Part shown: in pieces, positions 23,904-37,433 of the stretch
How positions within the stretch are numbered: the first letter of the stretch is position 1
Layout: every line of letters begins with the position of its first letter
From: Chrysogorgia sp. JL179-B06
Lineage: Eukaryota > Cnidaria > Anthozoa > Scleralcyonacea > Chrysogorgiidae
Length of the DNA stretch: 64,000 nt
Direction of reading: 5' to 3'
Assembly: GCA_035772405.1 (NCBI GenBank)
Contig: JAYKKM010000350.1
Location: 2,420,001-2,484,000, forward strand
Program-made: the position numbers and the translations under genes
The notes under the pieces: model-generated
What the model was told of the DNA's origin: nothing
The model's input: the letters and a program-made list of their open reading frames with translations, nothing else
Databases searched by the model: none

Positions 23904-24235
23904 CAACTGCGTACTTTGCAACCTGACGGCCTTAACAAAAGGCGTGAATTCAATTCGAAAAACAGAATTCATTATTTGTGATACTAATTTCGTTTTGCGG
24001 TTGAATTCTTGCCTTTTGTTCTGACATACTTCATTTAAATAGTTGGGCGTAGAAAAAAAAGTTTTTTTAAAAAATGTTTTAATTATAATTTATGTATATT
24101 TATTAACATGGTTCTAGTATAAATAACCTGTATTTAGTCATTATAGTCACTCATTTTTTGTAATTTTTAAACTGAAGAAGGCCGAACGGCCGAAACGTTT
24201 TTTAAATAAAGGACTATAAGAAGTTTCCTGTCTTC
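23904..24235 (+). pseudogene. Penelope-like element, right part after the transposon insertion
   Basis: Resumes the GIY-YIG frame of 16315-16586 (LRTLQPDGLNKRREFNS) and runs to a 3' end containing CTGAAGAAGG and CGGCCGAAACG. That motif has one change from the hammerhead core (CTGAAGA for CTGATGA) and lacks a proper stem III. Confidence 0.7.
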
Positions 24236-24261
24236 CATCTACCGATTACCCTATACATATA

Positions 24262-24611
<350 letters not shown>

Positions 24612-25110
24612 TCAGGATTTATGGTGAAGGAAAATTTCGAGTGTAGGAATATATACATTTTTAAGACCAAACCGGGACCAGTTGCGAAAAATGCAACTTA
24701 GCGGCCTTCCGGTAGGAATTGAACCCGCGACCCTGCGATTGCTAATGCAGTGCTCTGACCACTGAGCTACGAATGCTGGGATAAGATTCTGGGTATATTA
24801 TAGGTAATATTTGGCATTTCACTCGATTGAACTACCGGAAGGCCGCTAAGTTGCATTTTTCGCGTTTGGTCTTAAAAATGTATATATCCCTACACTCGAA
24901 ATTTTCCTTCACCATAAATCCTTATAGAACATGTAGTTCAATCGAGTGAAATACCAAATATTACCTATAATATACCCAGAATCTTATCCCGGCATTACCA
25001 CCACTATATATACAGAACTCGTGACTAGGCTCTCGGCAACGGCTTCCGTAGCTCAGTGGTCAGAGCACTGCACTAGCAATCGCAGGGTTCAATTCCTACC
25101 GAAACCTAAT
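24612..25110. repeat. Compound foldback with two tRNA-like units
   Basis: Two interleaved inverted pairs are present: 24612-24715 with 24826-24925 (GTGAAGGAAAATTTCGAGTG), and about 24780-24830 with 24926-24990 (GATTCTGGGTATATTATAGG). A tRNA-Ala-like unit (A box TAGCTCAGTGGTCAGAGCA, AGC anticodon loop, B box GGTTCAATTCC) lies on the minus strand at about 24715-24785. A second lies on the plus strand at about 25041-25110. They look like SINE heads, not free tRNA genes. Confidence 0.65.
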
Positions 25111-25271
25111 TATCAGTGTATATGCATGCACCATTGTTCATCCATAAGCTATAGCGATGTGGTGAATTATTGCAGATGTTTTAACATTTTTGGATATTGT
25201 GAGTCATTATGAACCATACCTTACATAATACTGACTATAAGTTAATTATTTAAATCAAACAATTCGGGTTA

Positions 25272-25738
25272 AAGGGAAATGGCAATAAAAAATTTTTTTG
25301 TCTCATTTGAAAGAACATTAAAAATGATATATGAAGACCTTTTACAGATTTTCCATATCGTTCTTGGTTCTGTAAATATTTCACTTCTTTTTAACAAAGA
25401 ACATTGAACATTCCGCCATCTTGGATATGCATAACCATCCTTGGATATGCGTGACGTCACAACCAGGGTAGAAATGTTTTTTATATCAGCAATTATCGAG
25501 TCATTATAGATGCTAAATCGTAGTTGTTTTGGGTGTTGTATACTTTTAAGTGAACTAGCAATCCATTTGAACGCATTCCACTGATATTTGGGCAATTATT
25601 TACAACTTTTAGAATGTTTACCCAGGTTTTGACGTCACTTAATTAGATCTAATTATAAAACAAGATGGCGGATTGCAGATATTTTTGTTCACACATATTT
25701 CAAAAATTAAGGAAGTTACGGGGAAATTTTAAAAGGTC
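25272..25738. mobile_element. Partial MITE, relative of 8042-8565
   Basis: Starts TTAAAGGGAAATGGCAATAA. Internal mirrored parts (AAGACCTTTTA / TAAAAGGTCTTC, two TGACGTCA octamers at 25452 and 25630) show foldback structure. The right end is lost in a (TA)n run at about 25740-25797. Confidence 0.65.
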
Positions 25739-25744
25739 TTCATA

Positions 25745-25799
<55 letters not shown>

Positions 25800-26017
25800 G
25801 TCTACTATAAGTCCATTCGATTGGCAAATTAATGGGGGATATATCTATTTTAAGTAAAATAACTAATTAGCACTTGACGGCGGGCGAGGGGTTGTTGCGT
25901 ACACGTATTTCTAGTATTATATTATATTACGTTGCTATGTGCTATTACTACAGACGCACCTGAGTTTGAATGATTTCCACCTTTACAGTGTATATATCGA
26001 TTATCAAATACAATATG

Positions 26018-26170
26018 TATAGGTAATCGTATGATAGCGAGTGCAATTAAAGATTTACACCACGAGTGATATTTGAAAATTGTGCCAAAATTGCACGAGC
26101 CGTTAGGCGAGTGTAATTTGGCACAATTTTCAAATATCACGAGTTGTGTAAATCCTTAATTGCACGAGCA
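26018..26170. repeat. Foldback element
   Basis: Arms about 26040-26095 and 26108-26165 are inverted copies (GATTTACAC, TATTTGAAAATTGTGCCAAA). No coding content. Confidence 0.75.
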
Positions 26171-26895
26171 AAATCATATGATTGCTCATTTATTATATGC
26201 ATTACAAAATTACGACACGTACGCTTCATCTGTTTCCAAGACTTTCAAAACGTCTTGTTTCATTAGTTGACAACAAACCTTTTCACTCTTGGTGTTCTTT
26301 GTACTCATTTCAAAATATTTACATGGAATTTTAATTCATACTTGTACCACAAGTTGTTGGAAAAGTGAAAACTTTCCATTGCAGAATAGGCCACCATTTT
26401 GAATTTTATTGTCAAACTTGTTCCCAGTGTCTTCTCACTTTTCATTTATTGCACTCGAGTGCAATAAATGATTTTATTGCACTCCTCTCAGCCAATCAGA
26501 ATCCAGTAATTTTGTCATGTATACAATAAATGCCGTTATAACGGCACTCGAGAAGCTGGTAAAACACTCGGCGGTATATCGCCGTTTAATATAAACACTC
26601 GTGCGCTATTATTTAATACTCGAATACGATAATCACACGCGGTTTTCAGGCATCGGCGTATTCCCGTCTCTAGCTGCAAGTTTGTCAAGCGACTTCGCGT
26701 CTTCGCCATTTCCAAAGTCAATTTGCAATGTTTCGATCAAATTTGCAGAGTTTCGACACACGATTTCGCAGGCTCTAAAATTTTCATTTATCGCCTTCCC
26801 ATCAACCATTGCTTTTTATCACCTTCCCATCAACCATTGCTGGCACTCTATTACCCGCCTGCCCACTCCCGATTAAGAGCCTGCGGAGGAGGCAG
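26171..26895. other. No recognisable gene
   Basis: No coding signature. Short foldback segments (AACACTCGGCGGTATATCGCCG) near 26570 suggest more degraded MITE sequence. Confidence 0.45.
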
Positions 26896-28299
<1,404 letters not shown>

Positions 28300-28500
28300 A
28301 CTATTAACAAATAAGTTGCCAGTAATTTACAAACTATTTACAAATAAGTTGCCAGTAATTTACAAACTATATTTACAAACGAGTTGCCATATTTTACAAA
28401 CTATTAACAAATAAGTTGCACATATTTTACAAACTATTTACAAATAAGTTGCACGTATTTCACAAACAACTTCCCAGTAATTTACAAACTAGATACAAAC
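28300..28500. repeat. Minisatellite of about 33-bp units
   Basis: Roughly six diverged units built around ACAAATAAGTTGC and TTTACAAACTA, head to tail. Confidence 0.8.
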
Positions 28501-28866
28501 TATTGACAAACAGTTTAGGAGAAACCTGCAATTTACATAGTATGTCAAACTACAATTAGTATGTAAATTGGATTTACAGTCTATTTCCAAAGAAATTACA
28601 TATTAAGAGGCTTCGTTTTTCCAGTGAAAGATAAAATGCAATACGTTGGTTGAGCTTTCATTTCAAGAATTTCTAGCGATAAATGTGGACCACATTATTC
28701 TACAGAACCCGACGTCGCATTTCTTTCAGGGACGGAATCTTACGATTTTTGCGCGGGAATTATTGAAATGCAATCAGGAAATGCAATCACCTACCAAAGG
28801 AAACTCAAAACTTTAACTTGCAATGGATTGATCGTTTGTTTTTGTGCTGGAAATTGTAGTATAATA

Positions 28867-30470
28867 TTAGTAAAATATTAAGGAAATTGTAGTAACAATT
28901 GTAGTATAAAGATCAATAGAATGAAAATCTTTCATTGAGACTATGGGGAGCTTTTCTTGTCTTTTACGGCAATAATTTTCACCTGAAATGGGTGAGATGG
29001 CACAAACTTTCATGTGGGAAATCGAATGCTTGATACTATTAAAATGTCGGGCGACGGGTTTGTCGCCATCATTGTTCCTTACGGAACGAAGATGTTCAGC
29101 AAATCTGTCAGAAAGTCGCCGACCAGTTTCACCGATGTAGAGGGAACAGCATTTACTACAGGATATACAGTAAATGATGTTGGAGGCATATAAAACTATG
29201 CCGAATAACAAAATTTGATTTAAGTCCAGAAATACACGTGGCGGGGTTGAGACAAGAAAAGGTGTCCGCTGGAGCTGGTGAATTTTGTTTGAGGGCACTG
29301 TGAACCAAATTGTCCCTAATATTTTTATATCGTCGAAAAGAGATTAATGAGTTATTGGTGAAAATGGTAGACCTCTCCGGGTCATTTTTGAGCATATGAA
29401 AATTACGGGTAAAGATTTCCCTAACTTTGAAGTTAAAGGGATGAAACGTTAAAACTAGAGGGATTTTGTGATTAAATGTGATTTGAGTGTCGGAACGGGA
29501 AATGAACAGCGGCGTCTTATAGATGAGAAGCCGCGCTGGACAAAATAAGATCTCATTTCCTAAGATTGGTCTCAAAATCTGGTCTTCACTGCAAAAGCGG
29601 CGAAGACGCAAGAATTGAGAGTAAGGTATGGATTATTTAGTGTTGGTTAGGCTGGGAGGACGAAAACAAAAGGTAAGAAAAACTGTAAGAATCAGTCGAC
29701 TTATAGGAGACAGAAGTCGTGAGCGCATCACCATTAATTAGTCAACAAATAAATTAGCGTAACTAGGGCCAATCTTGGTACCCATAGCTACACCACTTAT
29801 TTGTTAGTAATGTTCGCCATCAAATGAAAAATTGTTAAGGGTAAGAATAGGTTCTGCCATGCGAATTAATGTAGCGGTAGACGAATCTAAAAGGGTGCGT
29901 TTATCAAAGGAAAATTTTAAAGCCTCGAGACCATCGCTATGAGGAATGACGTTGTTTGACGTCCATAATGAAAATAAATTGATTGGAACCACTGAAACGG
30001 ATTCGGTCGAAAATGTGTAGGGCATGTTTTGTATCTTTAATATAAGTAATATAAGAAGGTAACATCCTTACCAAAGGAGACATAACATTGTCTAAAATGC
30101 TGGATATGAGTTCGGTTGGACAACTGCAAGCCGAAACGATCGGCCTAACAGGGTTGTTAGGTTTGTGAATTTTGGGAAGGAATATAGTACTGGTGTTCTA
30201 GGATTGGTAAGTAATAGATTGTTAGCAGAGACAGGCAATTCACCGGTTTGAATAAAATGGTTGGCGTGGAATCTGAATTTAATTTGGTGTAAAAGGAGGC
30301 ATCACTAAGTTGACGAAGAGCTTCTTGTCTATACAAATCCGCTCTCCAAACAACGCGCCGCCCTTGTCCGCAGGTTTTATGACAACGTCATTCCGACAGC
30401 GCAACGATTTTAAGGCTGAAAAAGTTATGAATCTCAGAAAAGTTTGAATTTCAGTAAAGGGAAACCTCTT
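28867..30470 (-). pseudogene. Penelope-like retroelement, copy 1
   Basis: Minus strand, read 5' to 3' from 30470. First comes RT sequence (NPRTPVLYSFPKF region; then HSDGLEALKFSFDKRTL and EPILTLNNFSFDGEHY). Next is the RT-thumb/linker region (29611-29156, FHPFNFKVREIFTRNFHMLK). A GIY-YIG endonuclease (CSLYIGETGRRLSDRFAEHL) ends near 28900. Several frameshifts separate the blocks, so it is not translatable. Same family as the copies at 58866-62330. Confidence 0.85.
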
Positions 30471-31147
30471 TACTGAGATTCAAAACTTTTTCGCGGCGTG
30501 AATTGAGTTGGTCAATTTAATTACATATTCAATGTATATGACGGAAATATTTGCATATGAAGGTCCCATTTATACAACTCATCACATCCTACACACTGCA
30601 AAAACTCCATTCCTTACACCCAATTGCTACGCTTACGCTGAATTTGCGATGAAAAAAACGATTTTATTATCAAAGCTAAAAGGCTACCGACACAGTTAAA
30701 AAGCATATGAGAGTTATCGTTATTCCACGCACACAAGCACTGTTTCCAAATATACAAAATAACTCAGACAACATGATACCAATCACCCTAACATTCCATC
30801 CGCAAAACACACTTATTACAAATTTATTTTTGGTTTGGAAACAAACTATGAATGTTGCTTGTTAATAATTGATTGTAACAGTGTTTCAGTGTTCAAAATG
30901 TCAGACAATACTTTCAAGATATTTGATTCACACTGAAGGGACCTATATAGAATAACGTATTTTATTGGTAGATGTATTTTACTTACTGTTGAAAGCCTTG
31001 AGAATCTAAAATTATTTTTTCAAATTATTTCACCCCTGAAAAGTTGTATTCCAATTGTCACTTTGGCCAGTATTGATAATAATAAAAAAGTCAGTGATCA
31101 AAAGCACCCAAGTAATAATTTGTGCCAAGATTACGAACATAATTAAA
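30471..31147. other. No recognisable gene
   Basis: AT-rich, only short ORFs without family signature. Confidence 0.5.
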
Positions 31148-31505
31148 GTGGAACTAGTCAAAAAACAAATTGCTTTTAAATAAAAGGCCTTTAAGTATAA
31201 TGTTTAGAAATGTTAATAGTTTTACGGTATCTTCTCTTGTACTCGAGAAATAACGTTTTCATTCCCATAGTTTATGCTTCTGGACGCCGCCATTTTAGAG
31301 TTTGCTTGACGGCTCAAAGTTGGTGCACAGCGGTGGTTTTCCTTTCAATTTTGACGTCATGGAGTGCTTGTCATCCTTGCATTCAATGACGTCAAAATTC
31401 AAAATAATCCACCGCTGTACATCGAGCTTGAGCCGTCGAGCAAACTCGAAAATGGCGGCGCCCAGAAACATAAAATACAAGAATAAAAACATTATTTCTT
31501 GAGTT
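31148..31505. mobile_element. MITE, copy B of the AAAGNGGAACT family
   Basis: Shares ACTCGAGAAATAACGTTTTC and CCGCCATTTT segments in mirrored arms with 14101-14819 and 51999-52437. Carries TGACGTCA at 31352 and 31387. Confidence 0.8.
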
Positions 31506-31509
31506 TCGG

Positions 31510-33096
31510 GAGTCAACGTTGACCTGGAGCTCGACGAGTTCGATCAGTGGCTTGAACGGCATGATCTAAGGAAGACCTACGCATTTGTGCGTGGATCGCA
31601 AGAGTTGCGCACAATTGTCGCGTTGGTAATCGGAAGATTACTGGGCCAATCACAACAGCTGAACGACAGTCTCAGAACGATTGGTGGTTCTGGAGAGTGC
31701 AGTTGCGTGCCCGAAATTCGCTTAAGTTTGCTGATGACGAACTTCAACTTAACCTCCAACCTAACGTGAGTAAGATCCTCGAGTGTCGTGGGCGTATTCA
31801 AGGTCGCTATCCAATCTACCTTCCTGACGACGGTGAAGGCTAAAGGGATGAATCAAAAGGACCTTTACATTTTTTTAGATCTACTAATCCTAACCCTAAT
31901 CTCAATCCTAATCCTAACCATGGCTAAAGTCCGTGACAACCACTGGGTGCCGCGATTTCGTCAACTGGTAAAGAAAGTGATCAAAGGCTGTTGGGGGTGC
32001 AAGCGTTTGCAGGCACTTGCCACTCCACCTCCTGGTTTTCTTCCCCGAGAAAGAACGGAGGGCTCAACCGCCTTCAACGTGATTGGAGTAGATTGTGGAG
32101 GGCCTATACGGTATCGCAAATCGTACTCATGCAGAAGGCAAGGCATACCTAGCCTTGTATACGTGTAGTCTATCGAGAGCTCTACACATTGAAATGCTGC
32201 CCGACATGGAGACAGCGACGTTCCTTGGTAGTTTGAAACGTCTCGTGGCGCGACGTGGCCGCCCGGCAAAGATCTTCTCAGACAATGGCGGAACCTTTGT
32301 CGGTGCAGCCAAATGGCTTAGTCAAATTCGGCATGATGAAAAGGTTCAAGGTTACCTTGCTTATGAAGAGATTGTTTGGAAGTTCAACCTCAGCCGAGCG
32401 CCTTGGTGGGGCGGCCAGTTTGAAAAGTTGGTTGGCCTATTCAAGCGTGCGTTCTTCAAGGTTGTTGGGGGAGGAATGTTGAGTTGCATGGAGCTGTGCG
32501 AAGTGGTCCTCGAAGTTGAAACTCAACTCAACCACCGTCCTCTGTCGTATGTCGAAGACGACGTCCAACTAACCCTGTTGACGCCTGCAACCTTCCTGTT
32601 TCAACGATCCAACCGCCTGCCAGAATAAGAGCATTGGCGAGAAGAAGATACCGATCTGAGAAAGCGAATGAAGTACTTGCGATCCTGTAAAGATGCACTG
32701 TGGCGGCGCTGGACCAGTGAGTATTTGAAAGCTCTTGGCGAACGCCATAACTGCAAGAGAGACGACAAACGAAAGCCTTTAAAGGTAGGCGAGGTGGTCA
32801 TCGTACGAGCAGAAGAGAAAAATAGTGGAAAGTGGCCGCTGGCTATCGTGACGCGTGTGTTCCCGGGAAAAGATGGCATCGTGCGAGCTGTGGAGCTGCG
32901 CTGTGGTAAGAGCTTCTTGCAGCGACCCTTGCCGCGACCCTTACAGCACCTTTGCCCACTGGAGTTGGAGTGCGACAGAATCCCCCAGAAACAAGAGGAG
33001 CTCGACCCAAAAGCACCGGCCTTGAGACCACGAAGAGACGCTGCAGTGGCCGCAAATGTCCGCATTGGCGACACTGCACAGTATGCCAATCTTTGA
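31510..33096 (+). pseudogene. BEL/Pao retrotransposon pol (RNase H end to integrase)
   Basis: Broken plus-strand pol. Near 31660-31810 one frame gives WWFWRVQLRARN and KILECRGRIQGRYPI, typical of BEL pol just before integrase. After a MITE fragment come the zinc region and integrase: HWVPRFRQLVKK, GCWGCKRL, VDCGGP, then IFSDNGGTFVGAAKWL and SRAPWWGGQFEKLVG. A DUF5641-like tail (VGEVVIVRAEEKNSGKWPLA) follows. Frameshifts near 32130 and a stop at 32626 inactivate it. In BEL elements this enzyme inserts the cDNA copy. Confidence 0.85.
31828..31920. mobile_element. Partial copy of the telomere-like MITE
   Basis: Begins GGTGAAGGCTAAAGGGATGA and continues into CTAATCCTAACCCTAATCTC, matching the left half of 5635-5839. 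The right end is missing. Inserted in BEL pol. Confidence 0.75.
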
Positions 33097-33255
33097 ATTT
33101 TGCGAAACTTTTGATTTGAACTTTACATTTGAATTTTGTTCCTAATGTTTTGTAGTTAGATATCTATAAGTATAAGTTAATCTTTAAATAACGGCCTGCA
33201 CACAGAACGTTCCAATGTTACATAGGCCTCCTACCAGGAGCCATATGGGGGAGAG

Positions 33256-33642
33256 TGTTGGGAGACGTGAGTTGAGTGTTGGTGCGAGTTGAGTGTTGAG
33301 ATGCGAAGGAGATAAAACAGTGAGTGTGCTATTTTAGTGATGTGCGTGAGTTTAGACCTAAGGAATGCGAGATCAGTCAGTCAACGAGTGTTTAATGAGT
33401 GTAGGATGTTAACCAATGAAGAAAGAGAGAGCCAAGAGTTGTGAGTGAGATAAGAGTTTGCGTAACAGTAAAATTAAGTAATTAAGGCGATATATTATTG
33501 GGAATTTCAGCTTGTGATTTCAGGAGTGTGCGAGAGGCTTGACTCCGATCGAGTGAATAAATAACGCGAATAACTTGGAATTTGTGACTTGTGTTTTGTG
33601 ACTTGTGGGTTTTCTACTGCGTAGAGACAGACGTTCTTAACA
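33256..33642 (+). repeat. Probable 3' LTR of the BEL/Pao element
   Basis: Starts TGTTGGGAGACG directly after a purine tract (GGGGGAGAG) and ends TTCTTAACA. About 387 bp downstream of pol; the 5' LTR is not in view, so the borders are inferred. Confidence 0.6.
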
Positions 33643-33649
33643 TGATACT

Positions 33650-34420
33650 TTGACAGATGTTCTTAACATGGTATTATTAGATGACAAAACGTATGCCTTA
33701 ACCTATAATGAATCATTAACCGGTGAATTATCCATGACATGTAATAATGGAACGGCTTATGGTATTTTGCGAAACGAAACAACAATTTGCGAAAAGTCAC
33801 ACCCCATGCTCATTGCTAATTGACAAGGCTGACACAAGCATTAATGTTCCATGCGGTAGCCACATGTTCGCATCGCGGACCTATTTTTATATTGGTGAAA
33901 CTAAACGCAAATTAGGGGATCGTACTCGAGAACATTTTAGGTCAGACTACTCAGTCGCTGAGTATTTTAATTCAGTAGGCCACTCCATAGATGATATGTC
34001 CATCACTATTCTCAAAAAATGTTTTGATGATAACGAACGCAAACAATGTGAGTGCAGGTTTATTTTCAACTTTAGCACTCTACACGCACACGGAATTAGC
34101 GTCGATTTCAATTCATATGATAATTTTATACATTTCGCACCTTCAGAAATTTACATACACCGCTTTCCTATGCTAATACATTCTAGAAACCTCTATTTTT
34201 TATTTTTGACATCATTACGTCACCCATACTATATTTCACACTGCTTGATTACATCACCTTCATCATTACTTCAACATACTCTAAAATCTAAATGTTCCAA
34301 AGAAAATATATTTTGTAGAGACTGGAACGAGCCCCTGATGTCGGGGCTCGTACTCCCCAAAACCAACTTGCGAACGTGTTTTTTACTTTCTTTTTGGGTT
34401 TTTATGTATTTTACTTAAGG
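33650..34420 (+). pseudogene. Penelope-like GIY-YIG fragment
   Basis: Contains YFYIGETKRKLGDRTREHF, then AEYFNSVGHSIDDMS, a GIY-YIG nuclease, with a degenerate C-terminal tail. The RT upstream is not recognisable. Near 34335 CCTGATGTCGGGG and CCCCAAAACC resemble a decayed hammerhead. Confidence 0.7.
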
Positions 34421-35203
34421 CCGGCGAGAGCATACCCCGGGCCCTAGGACTGACGTGTGTACGGGCCCCCTTCCTAATTTTGTTTTACGTGAAATATATG
34501 AGTAATAGCTTGCAAATAGACTTGTACAGTAGTTATAATACAGTATAATTGTTATTGACACTACAATTATAGCCAGGATTCCAAAGGGAGAGCCCAGTGG
34601 ATCGGAGTATGAAAAATGTTGTTATAGTGTGAGTGTCTTTCCGGTAAGGGTGGGTGTCGGGGCGTGTCCCCAGGGAAATTTTAAATTTTGAAAAGCCCAT
34701 ATGTGTTTTTGCGGCAATTTCTGGACGAATTTTTGTGGAATTATGCCACTAGATAATTGTTAGCATTGTCATTTTTGGCGTTTATATCGTGCTTATAATT
34801 ATTGTCAATGTTTACCTATTTTGAAAATAGCACACACAGTTACAGCGTCATAGGTTTACTGAACGTACTAAATGGAAACTAAAGACGGAAAAACACCTAT
34901 TCCAAGATTTGGATATGACGTTTTCCGTACGTTTTTATGAGTTATATATGTTGTTTTGACATCTATAGGTCCTATAGGCGTTGTTTTAATATATGATATG
35001 ATGTATCAACGTAATCACCCTTTTACTGCTGAATCTTAAATTAGAAATGAGTTCATCTTTCTAAAACGATTAAGCCGCAGTTCTCCAGAAGTTGACGCCG
35101 TCCTGAACACGTGAAAATGCACTTAGATATAGTTTATAGAACAAGAACGGCATTTAGATATATTTTCTTGCAAATCATTCAATTTCTTTTAAATAAATCT
35201 AGT
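34421..35203. other. No recognisable gene; left flank of the Polinton
   Basis: AT-rich flank with no coding signature on either strand. Confidence 0.5.
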
Positions 35204-35425
35204 AGTATAGAAACTAGCGGTACCGGCGCATTTTTCCATTTTTCATGTCTCAACTTTTTTCTCTGGTTAACGCAGCACTTTTTCGTTTTTAGATTCCACA
35301 TATATCTCTCGAGCAAATATGTGGAATCCAAAAACAGAAAAAGTGCTGCGTTCTCCAGAGAAGTTGAGACATTCAAATGGAAAAAGTTCGCCGTTACCGC
35401 TAGTTTCGAGACTACTAATAGACGA
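35204..35425 (+). repeat. Left terminal inverted repeat with internal hairpin
   Basis: Outer arm 35204-35304 is complementary to inner arm 35318-35419 (both with GATTCCACATAT and GTCTCAACTT type blocks), loop about 13 nt, so the repeat itself folds into a hairpin of roughly 100 bp. The outer 45 bp and the inner end match the right terminus in inverse. Confidence 0.88.
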
Positions 35426-37433
35426 TGTGTCACATGGTTTGGAGCCTATGAGACGTGTGTCAGATAGTAGGCTACAGAGTGAGGTGTCTAGACGTGGGGC
35501 TGCTGTGGGTGAGGATGTAGCTCGTAACAAGACTATGTCAAGTAATATTACGCGTGATCCTGGTGTGGGTTTTGTTTCAACTCGTGAGTTGAGTGGGGCT
35601 CGTGGTTCGAAAGGGTCTAAAGACTTGGCTATATTAAATAATAGAACGACTCTTATGAAAAGGTCTGAACGTAAACGTAACTCTGTCGCGGGTGGTAGTG
35701 TCGCTCGTAGTGGTACACTATCGAGTGGTGCGCGTGATCCTGCTATAGGTTCTGGTAATTTAGTTATACCGAATATTAAGATGAGTTTTCTAGAGAGGAT
35801 GTCTGGCTATCTAGCTGATGCTAAAGCATTGGGGTATGAGTGGATGGACCTTATTAGAAGGGGGTCTAGAGAGAACGTCATTAATAGAGTCGCCAGAGTT
35901 AGGGAGGTCAGAGCCAGAGAGGTTAGAGAAATTCGAAAGGCTAGACGTGATCTTAGACGATATGTGAGGAAGTCACAATTGAGTCAGGAGGCCTCAGACA
36001 AAGAGTATGAGAGAATCACTAGTCTTATTGCTAAGATGAAACGTCCTACTGTAATACAAAGGAGAGTTGCTCTCAAAGGGTACACCAAGTCGTATAGTGT
36101 TGAGGTGATCGACAATAAGGATCCGTTAAAACAACTAGTCAAGACTAGAGGAGTAGTGGGTTCGACTTTACAGAAAGAGTTAGAGAGACTGAGAGGTTTA
36201 AAGTTTTCTGAGACATTGAAAGTGACTCTAGAGAAACAAATTGGTGACGGAGAGTCTGTGTTTAAGACAGCCTTCTTCAATAGTGTGGTCAAAACAGTGG
36301 TTAGTAGTGTTGATATTAGTGGGACTACAAAGCAAGCTAGTGAGGAGATAGTGAATCGTATTGCTGTGTGGTTGTCAGAAGGTTCCGGGTGGGTTGTGGA
36401 TAATGTTAGTGATCACTTTATTAATGTAGTGGTGTATGAACCTCTTAAAGGATCGAGTTATGTTGAGCTACCATTAGAGTTGAGGAACGCGTCGAAAGGT
36501 TTGATTAATATAAGGAATAAAGATGACAAGTGTTTTATGTGGTGTCACGTGTTGCACAAGTGTCCTGTGGGAAAGGATCCGCAGAGAGTGTCGAAGCATA
36601 AGAAGAACGTAGGTTCTGTCAATTATGACGGAGTGAGATTTCCAGTGAATACAAAACAGTACAACAAGATAGAGAGGCAGAACGGTATTAGTATTAACGT
36701 GTTTGGGTACGAGGACAAACAGCCATTCCCTATCTACGTTTCTGAGGAGAAGTACGAGGATCATATGGACCTGCTACTTGTAACGAGTGGTAGTAAACGA
36801 CATTACGTATATATAAAAGATTTTAACAAGTTTATGTTCAACCAATCTAAATACGAACACAAGAAGAACTTCTGTAGGTACTGTCTTCAATGTTTTACTA
36901 CCAGTGAGATTCTAGAGAAACACAAGGAGGTTTGTATGGTGGTAAATGGCAAGCAAGCGATCAAGATGCCAGATGAAGGAGACAACACTCTTGAGTACAA
37001 AAATTACCACAAACAATTAGAAGTGCCGTTCGTAATATACGCAGACTTCGAGGCTATCACGGAGAAGGTAGACAACGTGACACCACTCACAGGATCGTAC
37101 ACTAGTGAGTACCAAAGACACACGGACTGTGGGTATGGGTACAAAGTAGTGTGCTGTTATGATGATAAATATAGTAAACCAGTAGAGATGTTTCGAGGTA
37201 AGAATGCGGTTAGGAAGTTCATGAAAAAGATGTTAGAGGAGGTTAAATACTGCAAGAAAGTTAGAAAGGAGCATTTTAATGAGGACATGGTGTTGACTAG
37301 AGCTGATAAGGTTAACTTCAAGGAATCAACTAAATGTCACATTTGTGACGAGAAATATAAAAGTGGAGACATGAGAGTTAGAGATCATTGTCATATCACT
37401 GGTAAATATAGGTTCAGCACATCAGTTATGTAA
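35319..37433 (+). pseudogene. Polinton PolB, N-terminal part (frameshifted)
   Basis: 704 codons. The ATG at 35319 lies in the loop/inner arm of the terminal hairpin; a later ATG may be the true start. The first 500 residues are basic and contain no domain I recognise; this could include a terminal-protein-like region. A zinc-finger motif (CRYCLQCF...H...C, 36872-36935) precedes the 3'-5' exonuclease motif I (YADFEAI, 37045). A Cys/His cluster starting CHICDEKY (37336-37410) is usual for Polinton-type PolB. The frame then stops at 37433 after a small indel near 37405-37410. Expected role: protein-primed replication of the element. Confidence 0.85.

Noticed and set aside
24715..25110. Functional tRNA-Ala genes
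   Set aside because: A and B boxes and an AGC anticodon loop are present, but acceptor stems do not pair and the units are embedded in repeat foldbacks, so SINE heads fit better.
28300..28500. CRISPR-like array
   Set aside because: Units are diverged, AT-rich and directly abutting without unique spacers; it is a minisatellite in a eukaryotic genome.
34421..35203. BEL or host gene continuing into the Polinton left flank
   Set aside because: No frame shows a recognisable motif, and the right flank (BEL gag) has no matching partner on the left.
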